A stretch of DNA of 64,000 nucleotides from Actinacidiphila paucisporea (GCF_900142575.1 NZ_FRBI01000014.1:124001-188000), one strand, 5' to 3'. Positions 17,227-25,659 are shown, numbered from the stretch's first letter. Notes: a model not told the origin generated them from the sequence alone. Numbers and translations: made by a program.

Positions 17227-18230
17227 GCGGCCTCCTCGATGAGTTTGCGGACGGCTCGCAGGACGTCGTCCGGGGTGACCTGCGAGAGGCAGGGGTGGCC
17301 GGGTACCGGGCAGTGCCTCGCCCGGGTGTCGGCGCACGGCGCCTGCTGGTCGCCGAGGAGGACCGTCGGCACGCCGTAGGGGCGCCACCGCTCGGCCGGT
17401 ACGACGGGGGCGAAGAGCGACACGACGGGGGTGCCGACGGCGGCCGCGAGATGGGCGGGGCCGGTGTTGCCGCACACCGCGGCGTCGGCGAAGCGCAGCA
17501 CCCCGGCCAGCGTCCGGGCGTCGGTGCGCCCGCCGAGGTCCAGCGCGACGGAGCCGCTCACCTGGCGGGTGAGCGACCTCTCCCCCGCGCTGCCGGTGAC
17601 CACGACGCGGTACCCCTCGTCGGCCAGCCGCTGGACGGTTTCGGCGCAGAGGGCGGGGTCCCAGGCCCGGGCGGGCGCGCTGGCACCGGGGTGGACGACG
17701 ACGTAGGGGCCGTTGCCCGTCAGCGGCGCGGTGTCGGGTACGGGCACCACGCGCAGCCGCCCGTCGTCCCACTGGTTGGGGGTGAACCCCATGGCGGCGG
17801 CCGTGTCGAGCGCCGCCTCGCACTCGTGGCGCCCCTCCCTGCGCTGGTGCCGCACGTCCAGCAGCCGTCCCGGGTGGTCGACGCTCTCGGCGCCGATCCG
17901 GTCGACCCCCGCCATACGCAGCATCAGGGCGGCGGGCAGCGGGCTCTGGTGGAAGGAGGTGAGGATGAGCGCCGCGCCGTAGCAACCGGCGCGCAGCCGC
18001 CCGACCATCGCGTCCACGCTCGCCTCCTCCACGCTCGGCGGGCTGACGCCCTCCCAGGGCGCGGCCCACACCAGGACGTCGTCGACGTCCGGCAGCAGCC
18101 GGGCGGCGGGCTCTCCCTGGGTACCGCACAGCAGCGTGACGTGGTCGGCGTGCTCGGCCACCGCGCGGACGGCGGGGCCGGCCAGCAGGACGTCGCCGAA
18201 GCTGTCCAGCCGTACGACCAGCGCTCTCAT
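17223..18230 (-). CDS. GT9 (ADP-heptose) glycosyltransferase
   Basis: The 335-residue GT-B enzyme is of the heptosyltransferase family. The start MRALVVRLDSFGDVLLAGPA carries the usual G-D-V loop. VVVHPGASAPARAWDPALCA and CGNTGPAHLAAAVGTPVVSL form the ADP-heptose donor site. A Cys-rich segment, QAPCADTRARHCPVPGHPCL, lies near the end, as in WaaF-like proteins. It is the second GT9 enzyme in the operon, which suggests at least two heptose linkages. ATG at 18230 overlaps the gmhB stop. Confidence 0.88.
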   Translation of the reverse strand: MRALVVRLDSFGDVLLAGPAVRAVAEHADHVTLLCGTQGEPAARLLPDVDDVLVWAAPWEGVSPPSVEEASVDAMVGRLRAGCYGAALILTSFHQSPLPAALMLRMAGVDRIGAESVDHPGRLLDVRHQRREGRHECEAALDTAAAMGFTPNQWDDGRLRVVPVPDTAPLTGNGPYVVVHPGASAPARAWDPALCAETVQRLADEGYRVVVTGSAGERSLTRQVSGSVALDLGGRTDARTLAGVLRFADAAVCGNTGPAHLAAAVGTPVVSLFAPVVPAERWRPYGVPTVLLGDQQAPCADTRARHCPVPGHPCLSQVTPDDVLRAVRKLIEEAA

Positions 18231-18799
18231 CGGAACCGCCTCCCGGGCTCGGGGACGGGTGCGGCCAGCAGCCGGCGGACCGCGGTGACCAGGTCGGGGG
18301 CGGCGTCGGGCTCGTCCGCGTACTCCTCGGGGCGGGTGACCGGGGTCGGGACGATCACGCCGTGGGCGCCGGCCGCGCGGGCCGCGCCGAGGTCGGCGCC
18401 GATGTCGCCGATCAGCACGCACCCGGCGGGCCGCGCCCCGAGCGCCCGCGCCGCCTGCCGGACCAGGCCGGGGCGGGGTTTGCGGCAGGGGCAGCCGTCC
18501 TGCGGTGCGTGCGGGCAGACGGCCCAGGTGCCGAAGGGCCCGAGCAGCGCGTCGACGCGCTCGTTGACCCGGTGGACCTGGTCGGCGGTGAGCAGCCCGC
18601 GGCCTATGCCGGACTGGTTGCTGACCACCCCGGTCGCGATGCCCGCCGCCCGCACCAGTGCGACCGCCTCCGCGGCCCCGGGCATGGGCCGCACCCGGTC
18701 GGGGTCGCCGTTGTACGGAACGTCCTCGACGAGGGTGCCGTCGCGGTCGAACAGCACGGCCTCCCACGGACCGCCCTGCGCGGTCGAGGGGGCGGTCAC
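18227..18799 (-). CDS. gmhB: Heptose 1,7-bisphosphate phosphatase (HAD-IIIA)
   Basis: This 190-residue HAD phosphatase removes the 7-phosphate of heptose-1,7-bisphosphate. Motif I is VLFDRDGTLVED, VVSNQSGIGRG is the second motif, and the GmhB zinc loop is complete (CPHAPQDGCPC). GDIGADLGAARAAG forms motif IV. The length fits single-domain GmhB. Start and stop are both in four-base overlaps. A histidinol-phosphatase role is less likely given gmhA and hldE in the same operon. Confidence 0.9.
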   Translation of the reverse strand: MTAPSTAQGGPWEAVLFDRDGTLVEDVPYNGDPDRVRPMPGAAEAVALVRAAGIATGVVSNQSGIGRGLLTADQVHRVNERVDALLGPFGTWAVCPHAPQDGCPCRKPRPGLVRQAARALGARPAGCVLIGDIGADLGAARAAGAHGVIVPTPVTRPEEYADEPDAAPDLVTAVRRLLAAPVPEPGRRFR

Positions 18800-19788
18800 G
18801 TGGCGCCCGTCCACGCGGTGGCCCTGCGGTGGCGCACGGTGCCGGCGAGCCAGTGGCGTACCGCCAGCGGCGGGATCAGCATGCTGGTCGACACCATGGC
18901 CGTCACCTCCTGCCGGGTGCGCGGTCCCGGGGCGATCCTGGCCCACGCGAACTCCGCCGTCCCCGCGGCCCACAGGGCCGCCGCGGTCACGGCGGCGCCG
19001 CGCCGGCCGGCGGCCGCCAGGACGGGCACGGCCAGTGCGGCCGCCGTGACGGCCAGGTGCCGGGGCAGCCTGCCGCGGGGGGCGTGGGCCCGGGACCACC
19101 AGCCGGGGCCGTGCACGCGGCTCATCAGCGCGTCGTCCGCGTTGCCGCGCTGGACGCGTACGGAGACCCACCGGTCGGTGGGGCGCACCGGGTGCACGGT
19201 GACGCGTTCACCGCGTTCGAGCGCCCAGCCGGCGTCCAGCACCCGCAGGGCCAGGTCCGCGTCCTCCCGGAAGGCGCGCGGGAAGCGCTCGTCGAATCCG
19301 CCCACCTTGCGCAGCGCCTCGGTGCGGTAGGCCATGTCGGCGGTGGCCCACGCGGCCTGCTCCAGGCCCGCGGTGCCGCGTTCCCAGTCGGTGGCGGGCC
19401 GGTCGCCGGGCAGCGGCACCCGCAGCCGTCCCTGGACACCGCCGGTCGTCGGGGCGGCGGCGGCCAGGTCCTCGGCCAGCCGCTCGGCCCAGTCGGGCTC
19501 GACCCGGACGTCGTCGTCCAGGAACACCACCCAGGGGGTTTCCGCCGTGCGGGCGCCCGCGTTGCGGGCGGCGGCGGGGCCGCGGCCGCCGGTGCTGACC
19601 AGGACGAGGCGGTCCAGCAGCCGCCCCGCGCCGTCGAGCGGCAGCCCCTCGGCCTCCGGCAGGTCGGCGACGACCACCACCTGGGCGGGACGGGGCCCGC
19701 GGGTCGCGTCCAGCGCCCGCAGGCAGTCGGCCAGGCACGGGCGGCCGAGGGTGGGGATCACCACGGTGTATTCCTCGGGCGCCGTCAT
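18796..19788 (-). CDS. Membrane-associated family 2 glycosyltransferase
   Basis: The 330-residue GT2 protein starts YTVVIPTLGRPCLADCL. Its DxD motif is VVFLDDDVRVEPDW, and the acceptor-side acidic motif is FREDADLALRVLDAG. Two hydrophobic segments at about 240-290 suggest it sits on the inner face of the membrane, unlike the two GT2 enzymes at the operon end. It could start a lipid-linked intermediate. The ATG overlaps the carbamoyltransferase stop. Confidence 0.84.
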   Translation of the reverse strand: MTAPEEYTVVIPTLGRPCLADCLRALDATRGPRPAQVVVVADLPEAEGLPLDGAGRLLDRLVLVSTGGRGPAAARNAGARTAETPWVVFLDDDVRVEPDWAERLAEDLAAAAPTTGGVQGRLRVPLPGDRPATDWERGTAGLEQAAWATADMAYRTEALRKVGGFDERFPRAFREDADLALRVLDAGWALERGERVTVHPVRPTDRWVSVRVQRGNADDALMSRVHGPGWWSRAHAPRGRLPRHLAVTAAALAVPVLAAAGRRGAAVTAAALWAAGTAEFAWARIAPGPRTRQEVTAMVSTSMLIPPLAVRHWLAGTVRHRRATAWTGAT

Positions 19789-21419
19789 GAGAACGCCTTC
19801 GAACGGCGGACCGCGAAGGGTCCGAGGGCCAGCAGGTCGACGGGCGCGGAGCCGAAGCACTCAAGCGCGTCCCTGGGGTCGTCGACCATCGGCCGTCCCG
19901 CGGTGTTGAGGCTGGTGTTGACGACCACCGGCAGGCCTGTGTGCCGTTCGAAGGCGGTGAGCATCCGGGCGACCAGCGGCTCCTCGCCGGGCTCCACGGT
20001 CTGCACCCGGGCGGTGCCGTCCACGTGGACGACGGCGGGTATGCGGTCGCGCCAGCCGTCCCGCACCCCGTGGACGAAGAGCATGTACGGGCTCGGCAGC
20101 GGGCCGTCGAAGATCTCGGCCGCCCGCTCGCCGAGGACCATCGGGGCGACGGGCCGGAATTCCTCCCGGCCCTTGACGGCGTTGAGGCGCTCCAGGTTCT
20201 CCGCCCGCCCGGGGTGGGCCAGCAGCGACCGGTGCCCGAGCGCCCGGGGGCCGTACTCGCTCCGCCCCTGGAACCAGGCCACGATGCCGTCGCCGGCCAG
20301 TTCCTGCGCGACCGTCTCCGCGATGTCGGCGGGCTCCTCGTACGGCAGCTGCGCCTCCTCCAGCCGGCGGCGGAGCTCCTCGTCGCTCCAGCCCCTGCCC
20401 AGCGCGGCGGTGGGCATGGGCTTCACGGGGCCCCGCGTGCGGGCGACGTGCAGGGCGGCGCCCAGCGCCGTTCCGGCGTCCCCGGCGGCGGGCTGCACCC
20501 AGATGTGCTCGAAGGGCGTCTCCCGGTGGAGCCTGGTGTTGGCCACGCAGTTCAGCGCGACACCGCCGGCCATGGTCAGGGCCGGCTGCCCGGTCTGCTC
20601 GTGCAGCCACCGGGCGAGGTCGACGACGACCTCCTCCAGGCACGCCTGGGCGCTCGCGGCGAGGTCGGCGTGCACCGGCTCCCACTGCGCGCCGGGGGAC
20701 CGGGGAGGCGCGAGTTCGGCCCACGGGACCGGCCGGGCCCGGAAGCCGCCGGCGCCGTCCGCGGCGACGTACGGGCGCAGGCGGTCGACGAAGCGCGGCG
20801 TGCCGTACGAGGCCAGTGCCATCACCTTGAACTCGTCGCTGCTGCGCAGGAAGCCGAGGTGCTGCGTGAGGTCCTCGTAGAACAGGCCGAGCGAGTCGGG
20901 TAGCTGCTGGCTGTGCAGCACCTCCAGTTCGCGATCGGTGTAGCGGCCGGCCAGGTGCGAGGCGCACTCGCCGCGCCCGTCGAGCACAAGGACCGCGCAG
21001 TCGGGGTACGGGGAGGCGGGTCCCGCGGAGGCGGCGTGGGCCACGTGGTGCGGGACGAAGCAGACCTTGCCGGGGTCCAGGCCGGGCAGGGCCTCGGCGA
21101 GGAAGCCCGCGGCTTGCCTGGCGTAGTCCTGCCGCATCGGGTCGAACGGGTCGTGCAGGCCCATGTCGGCGGCCGGCCGGGCGAGGCGGTGGTCGTAGGA
21201 GTAGGCGACGGCGTCGAGGTCGGCGGCGCGCAGTCCGGCGTGCTCCAGGCACCAGCGGGCCGACAGTTCCGGCAGCTCCCACGCGGAGAAGGGCAGCGGC
21301 CGCTTGCCGTGCTTGCGACGGCTGAACCGTTCCTCCTCCGCCGCGGCGACGACCCGCCCGTCGATGACCAGGGCCGCGGCCGGGTCGTGGAAGAGGGCGT
21401 TGATTCCCAGGACTCGCAT
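19785..21419 (-). CDS. NodU/CmcH-type carbamoyltransferase
   Basis: The 544-residue protein has the two-domain layout of sugar O-carbamoyltransferases. The N-terminal Kae1-like domain opens MRVLGINALFHDPAAALV with AAAEEERFSRRKHGKRP. The C-terminal YrdC-like domain carries QGRSEYGPRALGHRSLLAHP and VVNTSLNTAGRPMVDDPRDA. Known enzymes move a carbamoyl group from carbamoyl phosphate, through carbamoyl-AMP, to a hydroxyl. In this operon the acceptor is probably a sugar of the glycan. The start follows a GGGGGAGC site. Ten bases separate it from the epimerase gene. Confidence 0.9.
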   Translation of the reverse strand: MRVLGINALFHDPAAALVIDGRVVAAAEEERFSRRKHGKRPLPFSAWELPELSARWCLEHAGLRAADLDAVAYSYDHRLARPAADMGLHDPFDPMRQDYARQAAGFLAEALPGLDPGKVCFVPHHVAHAASAGPASPYPDCAVLVLDGRGECASHLAGRYTDRELEVLHSQQLPDSLGLFYEDLTQHLGFLRSSDEFKVMALASYGTPRFVDRLRPYVAADGAGGFRARPVPWAELAPPRSPGAQWEPVHADLAASAQACLEEVVVDLARWLHEQTGQPALTMAGGVALNCVANTRLHRETPFEHIWVQPAAGDAGTALGAALHVARTRGPVKPMPTAALGRGWSDEELRRRLEEAQLPYEEPADIAETVAQELAGDGIVAWFQGRSEYGPRALGHRSLLAHPGRAENLERLNAVKGREEFRPVAPMVLGERAAEIFDGPLPSPYMLFVHGVRDGWRDRIPAVVHVDGTARVQTVEPGEEPLVARMLTAFERHTGLPVVVNTSLNTAGRPMVDDPRDALECFGSAPVDLLALGPFAVRRSKAFS

Positions 21420-21429
21420 GGTGCTCCCC

Positions 21430-22428
21430 CTATACGCGTACGGCCGGCTCGGCCTCACGCTGGTCGTCACGGGCGGCGAAGTAGGCGATCGTGCGCTTGA
21501 TGCCCTCCGCCCACGGCACGTGCGGCTGCCACCCGAGGAGTTCGCGTGCCAGCGTGGTGTCGGGCCGTCGCCGCTCCGGGTCGTCGACCGGGCGCTCGAC
21601 GAACGTCAGCTCCGAGTGCGAGCCGGTCAGCTCGACGATCTGCCGGGCGATGTCCGCGACGGTGACCTCGTCGGTGCCGCCGATGTTGACCGGGCGCAGC
21701 GAGCGGGTCGCGGCCACGGTCAGGACGCCGTCCACGGTGTCGTCCACGTAGCACAGGGAGCGGGTCTGGCTGCCGTCGCCGGCGACCGTGAGCGGCTCGC
21801 CGGCCAGGGCCTGGCAGATGAAGGTGGGGACCGCCCGGCCGTCGTGCGCCCGCATGCGCGGCCCGTAGCTGTTGAACAGCCGGACGATGCCCGCGTTGGT
21901 GCCCAGGGTGCCCGCGTGCGCCGTCACCAGCGCCTCGGCGAACCGCTTGGACTCGTCGTAGACGCTCCGCGGGCCCACCGGGTTGACGTTCCCCCAGTAG
22001 TCCTCCCGCTGCGGATGCACCAGGGGGTCGCCGTACACCTCGGAGGTGGAGGCCAGCAGGAAGCGCGCGCCGTCCCGGCCGGCGACCTCCAGCGCGTGCC
22101 TGGTGCCGGCGCTCCCCACGTCCAGGGTCTCCAGCGGGTGGCTCAGGTAGTCGACCGGCGAGGCGGGACAGGCGAAGTGCAGGACCAGGTCGTACGGCCC
22201 GTCCAGCACCTGCGTGCTGCGCGGGTCGGACAGGTCGCACTCCAGGAAGCGGAAACCGGGCCGGGCTTCGAGGTGGGCGACGTTTCCCCGGGAGCCGGAC
22301 AGCAGGTTGTCGGCGCAGTCGACTCCGACTCCGGAATCCAGCAGGCGCTCGCACAGGTGCGAGCCGAGGAAGCCGGCTCCGCCGGTCACCGCGGCGCGAC
22401 GCCACGGCAAGGAGGTGTCATTGGTCAT
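21430..22428 (-). CDS. NAD-dependent UDP-sugar epimerase/decarboxylase (UXS-like)
   Basis: The 332-residue short-chain enzyme has the NAD loop AAVTGGAGFLGSHLCERL, the Ser in LLASTSEVYGDP, and the catalytic YDESKRFAE (Y-x3-K). HFACPASPVDYLSHPLETL and RLFNSYGPRMR are typical of UDP-glucuronate decarboxylases, which make UDP-xylose. No arginine-rich HldD signature is seen, so it does not obviously convert the heptose. It is the first gene of the operon. ATG at 22428 has GGAGG nine bases upstream. Confidence 0.85.
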   Translation of the reverse strand: MTNDTSLPWRRAAVTGGAGFLGSHLCERLLDSGVGVDCADNLLSGSRGNVAHLEARPGFRFLECDLSDPRSTQVLDGPYDLVLHFACPASPVDYLSHPLETLDVGSAGTRHALEVAGRDGARFLLASTSEVYGDPLVHPQREDYWGNVNPVGPRSVYDESKRFAEALVTAHAGTLGTNAGIVRLFNSYGPRMRAHDGRAVPTFICQALAGEPLTVAGDGSQTRSLCYVDDTVDGVLTVAATRSLRPVNIGGTDEVTVADIARQIVELTGSHSELTFVERPVDDPERRRPDTTLARELLGWQPHVPWAEGIKRTIAYFAARDDQREAEPAVRV

Positions 22429-22588
22429 CGAAGAGCCTCCACCTGGGGAGAAGTGTCCAAGACCCTGGTCGGGCACGGCGGCTCGGTCACGCGGATTCTT
22501 CTACCAGGGCGAGCGTCGCCGTGTTCCCGACGACTCGTGGTGCGGGTCCCCGGAACAGTTGGCTTTACACCTTGGGTTTTGCTCACCA

Positions 22589-22618
22589 CCCGAGCGCCGC
22601 CTCCGGGTGGCGCTCGGG
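22589..22618. promoter_or_regulatory. 10-bp GC hairpin between divergent genes
   Basis: CCCGAGCGCC (22589-22598) pairs perfectly with GGCGCTCGGG (22609-22618) across a 10-base loop. It lies upstream of both divergent genes, so it is more likely an operator or leader structure than a terminator. Confidence 0.5.
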
Positions 22619-22737
22619 GGGTATACCTGCCTCACCGGCTGCGGGGCGGCGCCACGGCCGCCGGGGGCGGGCGGCGAGGGCGCGAGAAGTCCGTGAGACG
22701 GTCGGGGGACGCCGTCGCGCGCCGGGAACGGCGCTGC

Positions 22738-22765
22738 TAGCGTGAGAAGCGGTCAGGAAGCGGCC
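22738..22765 (+). promoter_or_regulatory. TAGCGT -10 with GGTCAGGAAGCGGCC element
   Basis: A TAGCGT hexamer at 22738-22743 is followed 13 bases from its first base by the 15-mer at 22751-22765. The same 15-mer at the same spacing from a TA-rich hexamer recurs at 33323 (+) and 28821 (-), each before a STAS gene. If the hexamer is the -10, the 15-mer begins near +1. Confidence 0.6.
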
Positions 22766-22801
22766 GATTCCCCCTGTGAACGTGCAGAACGGACCGCCGC
22801 C

Positions 22802-23128
22802 ATGCCCTTGCCGGACGTACTGGCCTACCGGGAGGACGCGCGCGTCACCGTAGAGGTCGGCGGCATCGTCGACCTGATGGACTGCGACGCGGTCTCCCGG
22901 ACCCTGCTCACGCACGTGGAGATGTGCGACGTGCCCGAGATCGTGGTGCGGCTGCACGACCCGATCGTCACCACGGCGGCGCTGCGCGCCGTGACCGCCG
23001 CCTACGCGGCCGCGCGCGGCCGCGGTGTCGCCCTGTCGGTCGTCGTCCCGCCGGTGGCGGTGCGGATCTTCGAAGCGGCCGGTCTGGATCACCTGCTCGG
23101 TCCCGACGCTTACAACAGCGGCGGGTGA
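22802..23128 (+). CDS. STAS-domain anti-sigma factor antagonist-like protein
   Basis: The 108-residue protein consists of one STAS domain. Alternating strands and helices are seen, with PEIVVRLHDPIVTTAALRAV in the loop where SpoIIAA-type proteins carry the phosphorylated Ser (DSSG). Here the loop is PIVTTAAL, with Thr but no DSSG. The end, RIFEAAGLDHLLG, is the typical STAS C-terminal helix. It is related to the protein at 33380. It probably takes part in partner switching with anti-sigma kinases such as that at 27317, possibly without classical Ser phosphorylation. Confidence 0.75.
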   Translation: MPLPDVLAYREDARVTVEVGGIVDLMDCDAVSRTLLTHVEMCDVPEIVVRLHDPIVTTAALRAVTAAYAAARGRGVALSVVVPPVAVRIFEAAGLDHLLGPDAYNSGG

Positions 23129-23175
23129 GGGGCACCCGGTAACAGGTCCCTGACACCGCGCGGAAGGAACCGGCC

Positions 23176-23512
23176 ATGCGGCTGAGTTCCAGCGACCCCA
23201 CACGGCCCGGGCTGACCCGCCGCCGTCACGGCAAGGGCTTCCGCTGTCTGGACACGGCGGGCCACCCCCGGCGGTCGGCCCGCCACCCGCCGCCGGGGGG
23301 TCGGCCGCGCCGTCCGCGAGGTGGCGCACTACCTCGGCAACACCCCGGCGGTCTGCCGGGCCTCCTACGTCAACCCCAGGGTCGTGGAGCTGTTCGAGCA
23401 GGGTGTCACCGTCAGCGCCTCGCTGGACGCCCTCGGCGAGGACGCCGGCTTCGGGGAGCCCGCGACCCAGGGGGCGGTCGAGGAGGCAGTGCTCCGCATG
23501 CTGACCGCCTGA
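23176..23512 (+). pseudogene. DNA topoisomerase IB remnant with large internal deletion
   Basis: The first 30 codons (MRLSSSDPTRPGLTRRRHGK, then GFRCLDTAG) match the start of bacterial topoisomerase IB. A different frame, open from about 23300, gives VGRAVREVAHYLGNTPAVCR and then ASYVNPRVVELFEQGVTV, the extreme C-terminus of the same family, including the conserved Tyr of RASY. Roughly 250 residues that should lie between are missing, and the two pieces are out of frame. The catalytic core is gone, so the gene is dead. Confidence 0.75.
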
Positions 23513-23533
23513 CCCGGTGCGGATGTACGGCAT

Positions 23534-23560
23534 CGCCGCCGGCTTTCTCAGCCGGCGGCG
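23534..23560. terminator. Bidirectional hairpin terminator
   Basis: CGCCGCCGGCT (23534-23544) pairs with AGCCGGCGGCG (23550-23560) across a TTCTC loop. It lies between the topoisomerase remnant and the convergent sigma gene and overlaps the sigma stop codon. Confidence 0.7.
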
Positions 23561-24366
23561 TGTTCCTCCAGGGCCACCGCCCGCAGCTGCGCGCAGACGT
23601 TGTTGAGCAGGCGCGACACGTGCATCTGGGAGATCCCGAGGACCGCGGCGATCTCGGCCTGCTTCATGTCGTTGAAGAACCGCAGGAACAGGATGGTCCG
23701 CTCCCGCAGCGGGAGGGCGCGCAGGGTCGGCTTGACCGCCTCCCGGTCCACCACGCGGTCGAAGGCGGGGTCCAGCACGCCTATCCGGTGGCCGAGGAAG
23801 GCGTCCGCGCTGTCGGCCTCCAGCGCCGCGTCGAGCGAGAGCGCCGCGTAGCTGTCCAGTGCGGCGAGACCGGCCCTCACCTCGTCCACGGACAGCCCGG
23901 TGCGCGCGACCACGTCGGCGACCGACGGCCTGGACGCGGCATGGCCGCCGTCCAGTTCCTGGCACGCGGTGCGGACCCGGTTGCGCAGTTCCTGCACGCT
24001 GCGCGGCACGTGCACGCTCCACAGGTGGTCGCGGAAGTGCCGCTTGATCTCCCCGTCGATGGTGGGGACCGCGTACGAGGCGAAAGCGTGCCCGCGCGTG
24101 GGGTCGAACCGGTCGACAGCTTTGATCAGGCCCACCGCGGCGACCTGCTGGAGGTCCTCCAGCGTCTCCCCGCGGCTGCGGTAGCGCCCGGCGAGCCGCC
24201 TGGCCATCGGCATCCACACGATGATCAGGCGCTCCCTGCAGGCGTCCCGCTCGCTCTTGCGCCGGGCCGCCAGCATCCGCTGGAAGAGCTCGTCGGACTC
24301 GGCCGGCACGTCATGCTGCCGCTCCCCCGGTCGCACCGGGACCTGGCGTCCTTCGTCGTCGCGCAT
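23548..24366 (-). CDS. SigB/SigF-type RNA polymerase sigma factor
   Basis: The 272-residue group 3 sigma factor belongs to the stress/sporulation SigB-SigF-SigG set. Region 2 includes RYRSRGETLEDLQQVAAVGL and KAVDRFDPTRGHAFASYAVP. Region 3 carries HVPRSVQELRNRVR, and region 4 ends AEIAAVLGISQMHVSRLLNN. In streptomycetes such factors are held by RsbW-like kinases, and candidates for that network are in this window. ATG at 24366 is preferred, although a TTG further upstream is open. A GTGCTTCGGAC-N3-AGGCAC element lies 102-121 bases upstream. Confidence 0.9.
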   Translation of the reverse strand: MRDDEGRQVPVRPGERQHDVPAESDELFQRMLAARRKSERDACRERLIIVWMPMARRLAGRYRSRGETLEDLQQVAAVGLIKAVDRFDPTRGHAFASYAVPTIDGEIKRHFRDHLWSVHVPRSVQELRNRVRTACQELDGGHAASRPSVADVVARTGLSVDEVRAGLAALDSYAALSLDAALEADSADAFLGHRIGVLDPAFDRVVDREAVKPTLRALPLRERTILFLRFFNDMKQAEIAAVLGISQMHVSRLLNNVCAQLRAVALEEHAAG

Positions 24367-24467
24367 GAGGGCTCTTTCACGTGCGGGCTCGTGCAGCGCA
24401 GCGGCCCGGACGCCGGCGGCCGGGGCGGACCGCGGGGAACGGGGCGAGCCGTTCCACGCTGCGGTGC

Positions 24468-24487
24468 GTGCCTCCGGTCCGAAGCAC
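24468..24487 (-). promoter_or_regulatory. GTGCTTCGGAC-N3-AGGCAC element, copy 1
   Basis: On the minus strand the 20 bases read GTGCTTCGGACCGGAGGCAC, a near-palindrome with GTGC and GCAC ends. Copies with the same fixed 17 bases occur before the ssgA-like gene and the second sigma gene. This one precedes the sigma gene ending at 23548. Confidence 0.6.
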
Positions 24488-24655
24488 GCATCACATTTGT
24501 CCGGAATGCCCTCCCGCAAACCCAGCTCGCGGGCCCTTTCACGCGGTCGGCGCAGCGACTCGCCACGGGTGGCGGCGGCCGGCGCGCAGGCGTGGCGGCG
24601 GTGTGCGACGACGAGCCGGCCTGCGGTCGTCCCCGCAGTCCCGCCCGCAGTCGGT

Positions 24656-25207
24656 TCAGCCCTCGGCCTGCTGCTGGGTGAGGCTCCAGGCGTACTGCAG
24701 CCAGTCGGCGACCGTCACCGCGCTCAGGGCGGCCGCCACCAGCCGGGTGGCACGGGGAGCGGCGACGTATCCGCAGAAGAGGGCGCCGCCCACCCAGGCC
24801 GACATGCAGAACGGGCAGGCCAGCAGCTCGCCCGTGGCCAATCGCAGCCCGTGCCCGCGCGGCTCGTCCATCACCTCGCTCGCGCTGGTGGCTTCCTTGC
24901 GCCGGGTGAAGGGCGCCCGCACGAAGCTGGTGATCTTGTCCTTGGTCAGCAGGCGCGCGCCCTTGTGTGTCGCCGTCGCGAGAAGCAGCAGGTCCCCCGG
25001 CGGGAGGGCGGACGGCAGGCGCCGTCCGGAAGCGCGTGCCAGCACGGCGAATCCGCCGACGCCCGCGGCATAGACCGCGGCGAGCGTGGCGTAGCCGCCC
25101 AGCGGCAGGCCCTGACCAGGGGCGTAGCCCGCTGTCGGGCCGGTCGCCGCGGCGTCGGACGGGGCGGCGCCGGTGCCGGACTCCGGCCGGTTGTCGTCGG
25201 GCGCCAT
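24656..25207 (-). CDS. DUF1360 membrane protein
   Basis: The 183-residue protein matches DUF1360. It has DLLLLATATHKGARLLTKDK followed by ITSFVRAPFT, then GHGLRLATGELLACPFCMSAWVGG with the conserved C-x2-C, and a final hydrophobic segment. Two or three membrane segments are likely. The family occurs in Bacillus spore coats and widely in actinobacteria, with unknown biochemical function. It lies just downstream of a CBS-domain gene with a 35-bp gap, so they may be co-transcribed. Confidence 0.82.
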   Translation of the reverse strand: MAPDDNRPESGTGAAPSDAAATGPTAGYAPGQGLPLGGYATLAAVYAAGVGGFAVLARASGRRLPSALPPGDLLLLATATHKGARLLTKDKITSFVRAPFTRRKEATSASEVMDEPRGHGLRLATGELLACPFCMSAWVGGALFCGYVAAPRATRLVAAALSAVTVADWLQYAWSLTQQQAEG

Positions 25208-25242
25208 CGTCGCACCCTCCCTTCCTCGATGCCGGTTGGCCG

Positions 25243-25659
25243 TCAGTCGGTGGACAGCGCCTGGAGGAGGTCGCCCACCGGAGGGTCGGGCAGTGCGCGG
25301 GCGACGTCGGCTTGGGCGACCATGCCGACCAGGTCGTGGCCGTCGATGACGGGGAAGCGGCGCACCTTGTGCGCGGTCGTCGTGCGCAGGATCTCCTGCG
25401 CGTCGTCGTCGGCGCCGATGGTGACGGCCTCGCCCTGGGCGAGGTCTCCCGCCTTGGTGGTGGCGGGGTCCTTGCCCGCTCCGAGGACCTCGGTGACGAT
25501 GTCGCGGTCGGTGAGCATGCCGTTGAGCTTGTTGTCGGTGCCGCAGATGGGCAGCACTCCGACCTCGAACCGGGTCATCTTCTTCGCCGCAGTCAGGGTG
25601 TCTTCCTCCGCGCCGACGCATTCGGTGCCGGCGCTCATGATCTCTCGTGCGGTCGTCAT
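25243..25659 (-). CDS. Tandem CBS-domain protein
   Basis: The 138-residue protein is two CBS motifs in a row (residues about 5-65 and 70-135), forming one Bateman module that normally binds adenine nucleotides. It opens MTTAREIMSAGTECVGAEED, and each half has the TDRD or QAD turn after the beta strand (GMLTDRDIVTEV, GMVAQADVARAL). No other domain is attached. Related stand-alone CBS proteins are common in stress-regulated streptomycete clusters. It is divergent from the hemerythrin gene. Confidence 0.88.
   Translation of the reverse strand: MTTAREIMSAGTECVGAEEDTLTAAKKMTRFEVGVLPICGTDNKLNGMLTDRDIVTEVLGAGKDPATTKAGDLAQGEAVTIGADDDAQEILRTTTAHKVRRFPVIDGHDLVGMVAQADVARALPDPPVGDLLQALSTD

Larger units (their letters stand above)
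22429..22801. other. Divergent intergenic region (373 bp), operon control region
   Basis: No gene is seen. The region separates the 12-gene glycan operon from the STAS gene. It contains the hairpin at 22589-22618 and the TAGCGT/GGTCAGGAAGCGGCC element. On the minus strand a TAGAAG hexamer near 22496-22501 could be a -10 for the operon, but no convincing -35 was found. Confidence 0.5.

Noticed and set aside
22619-22624. GGGTAT before the STAS gene
   Set aside because: It lies next to the hairpin and no suitable -35 is present at 14-16 bases.
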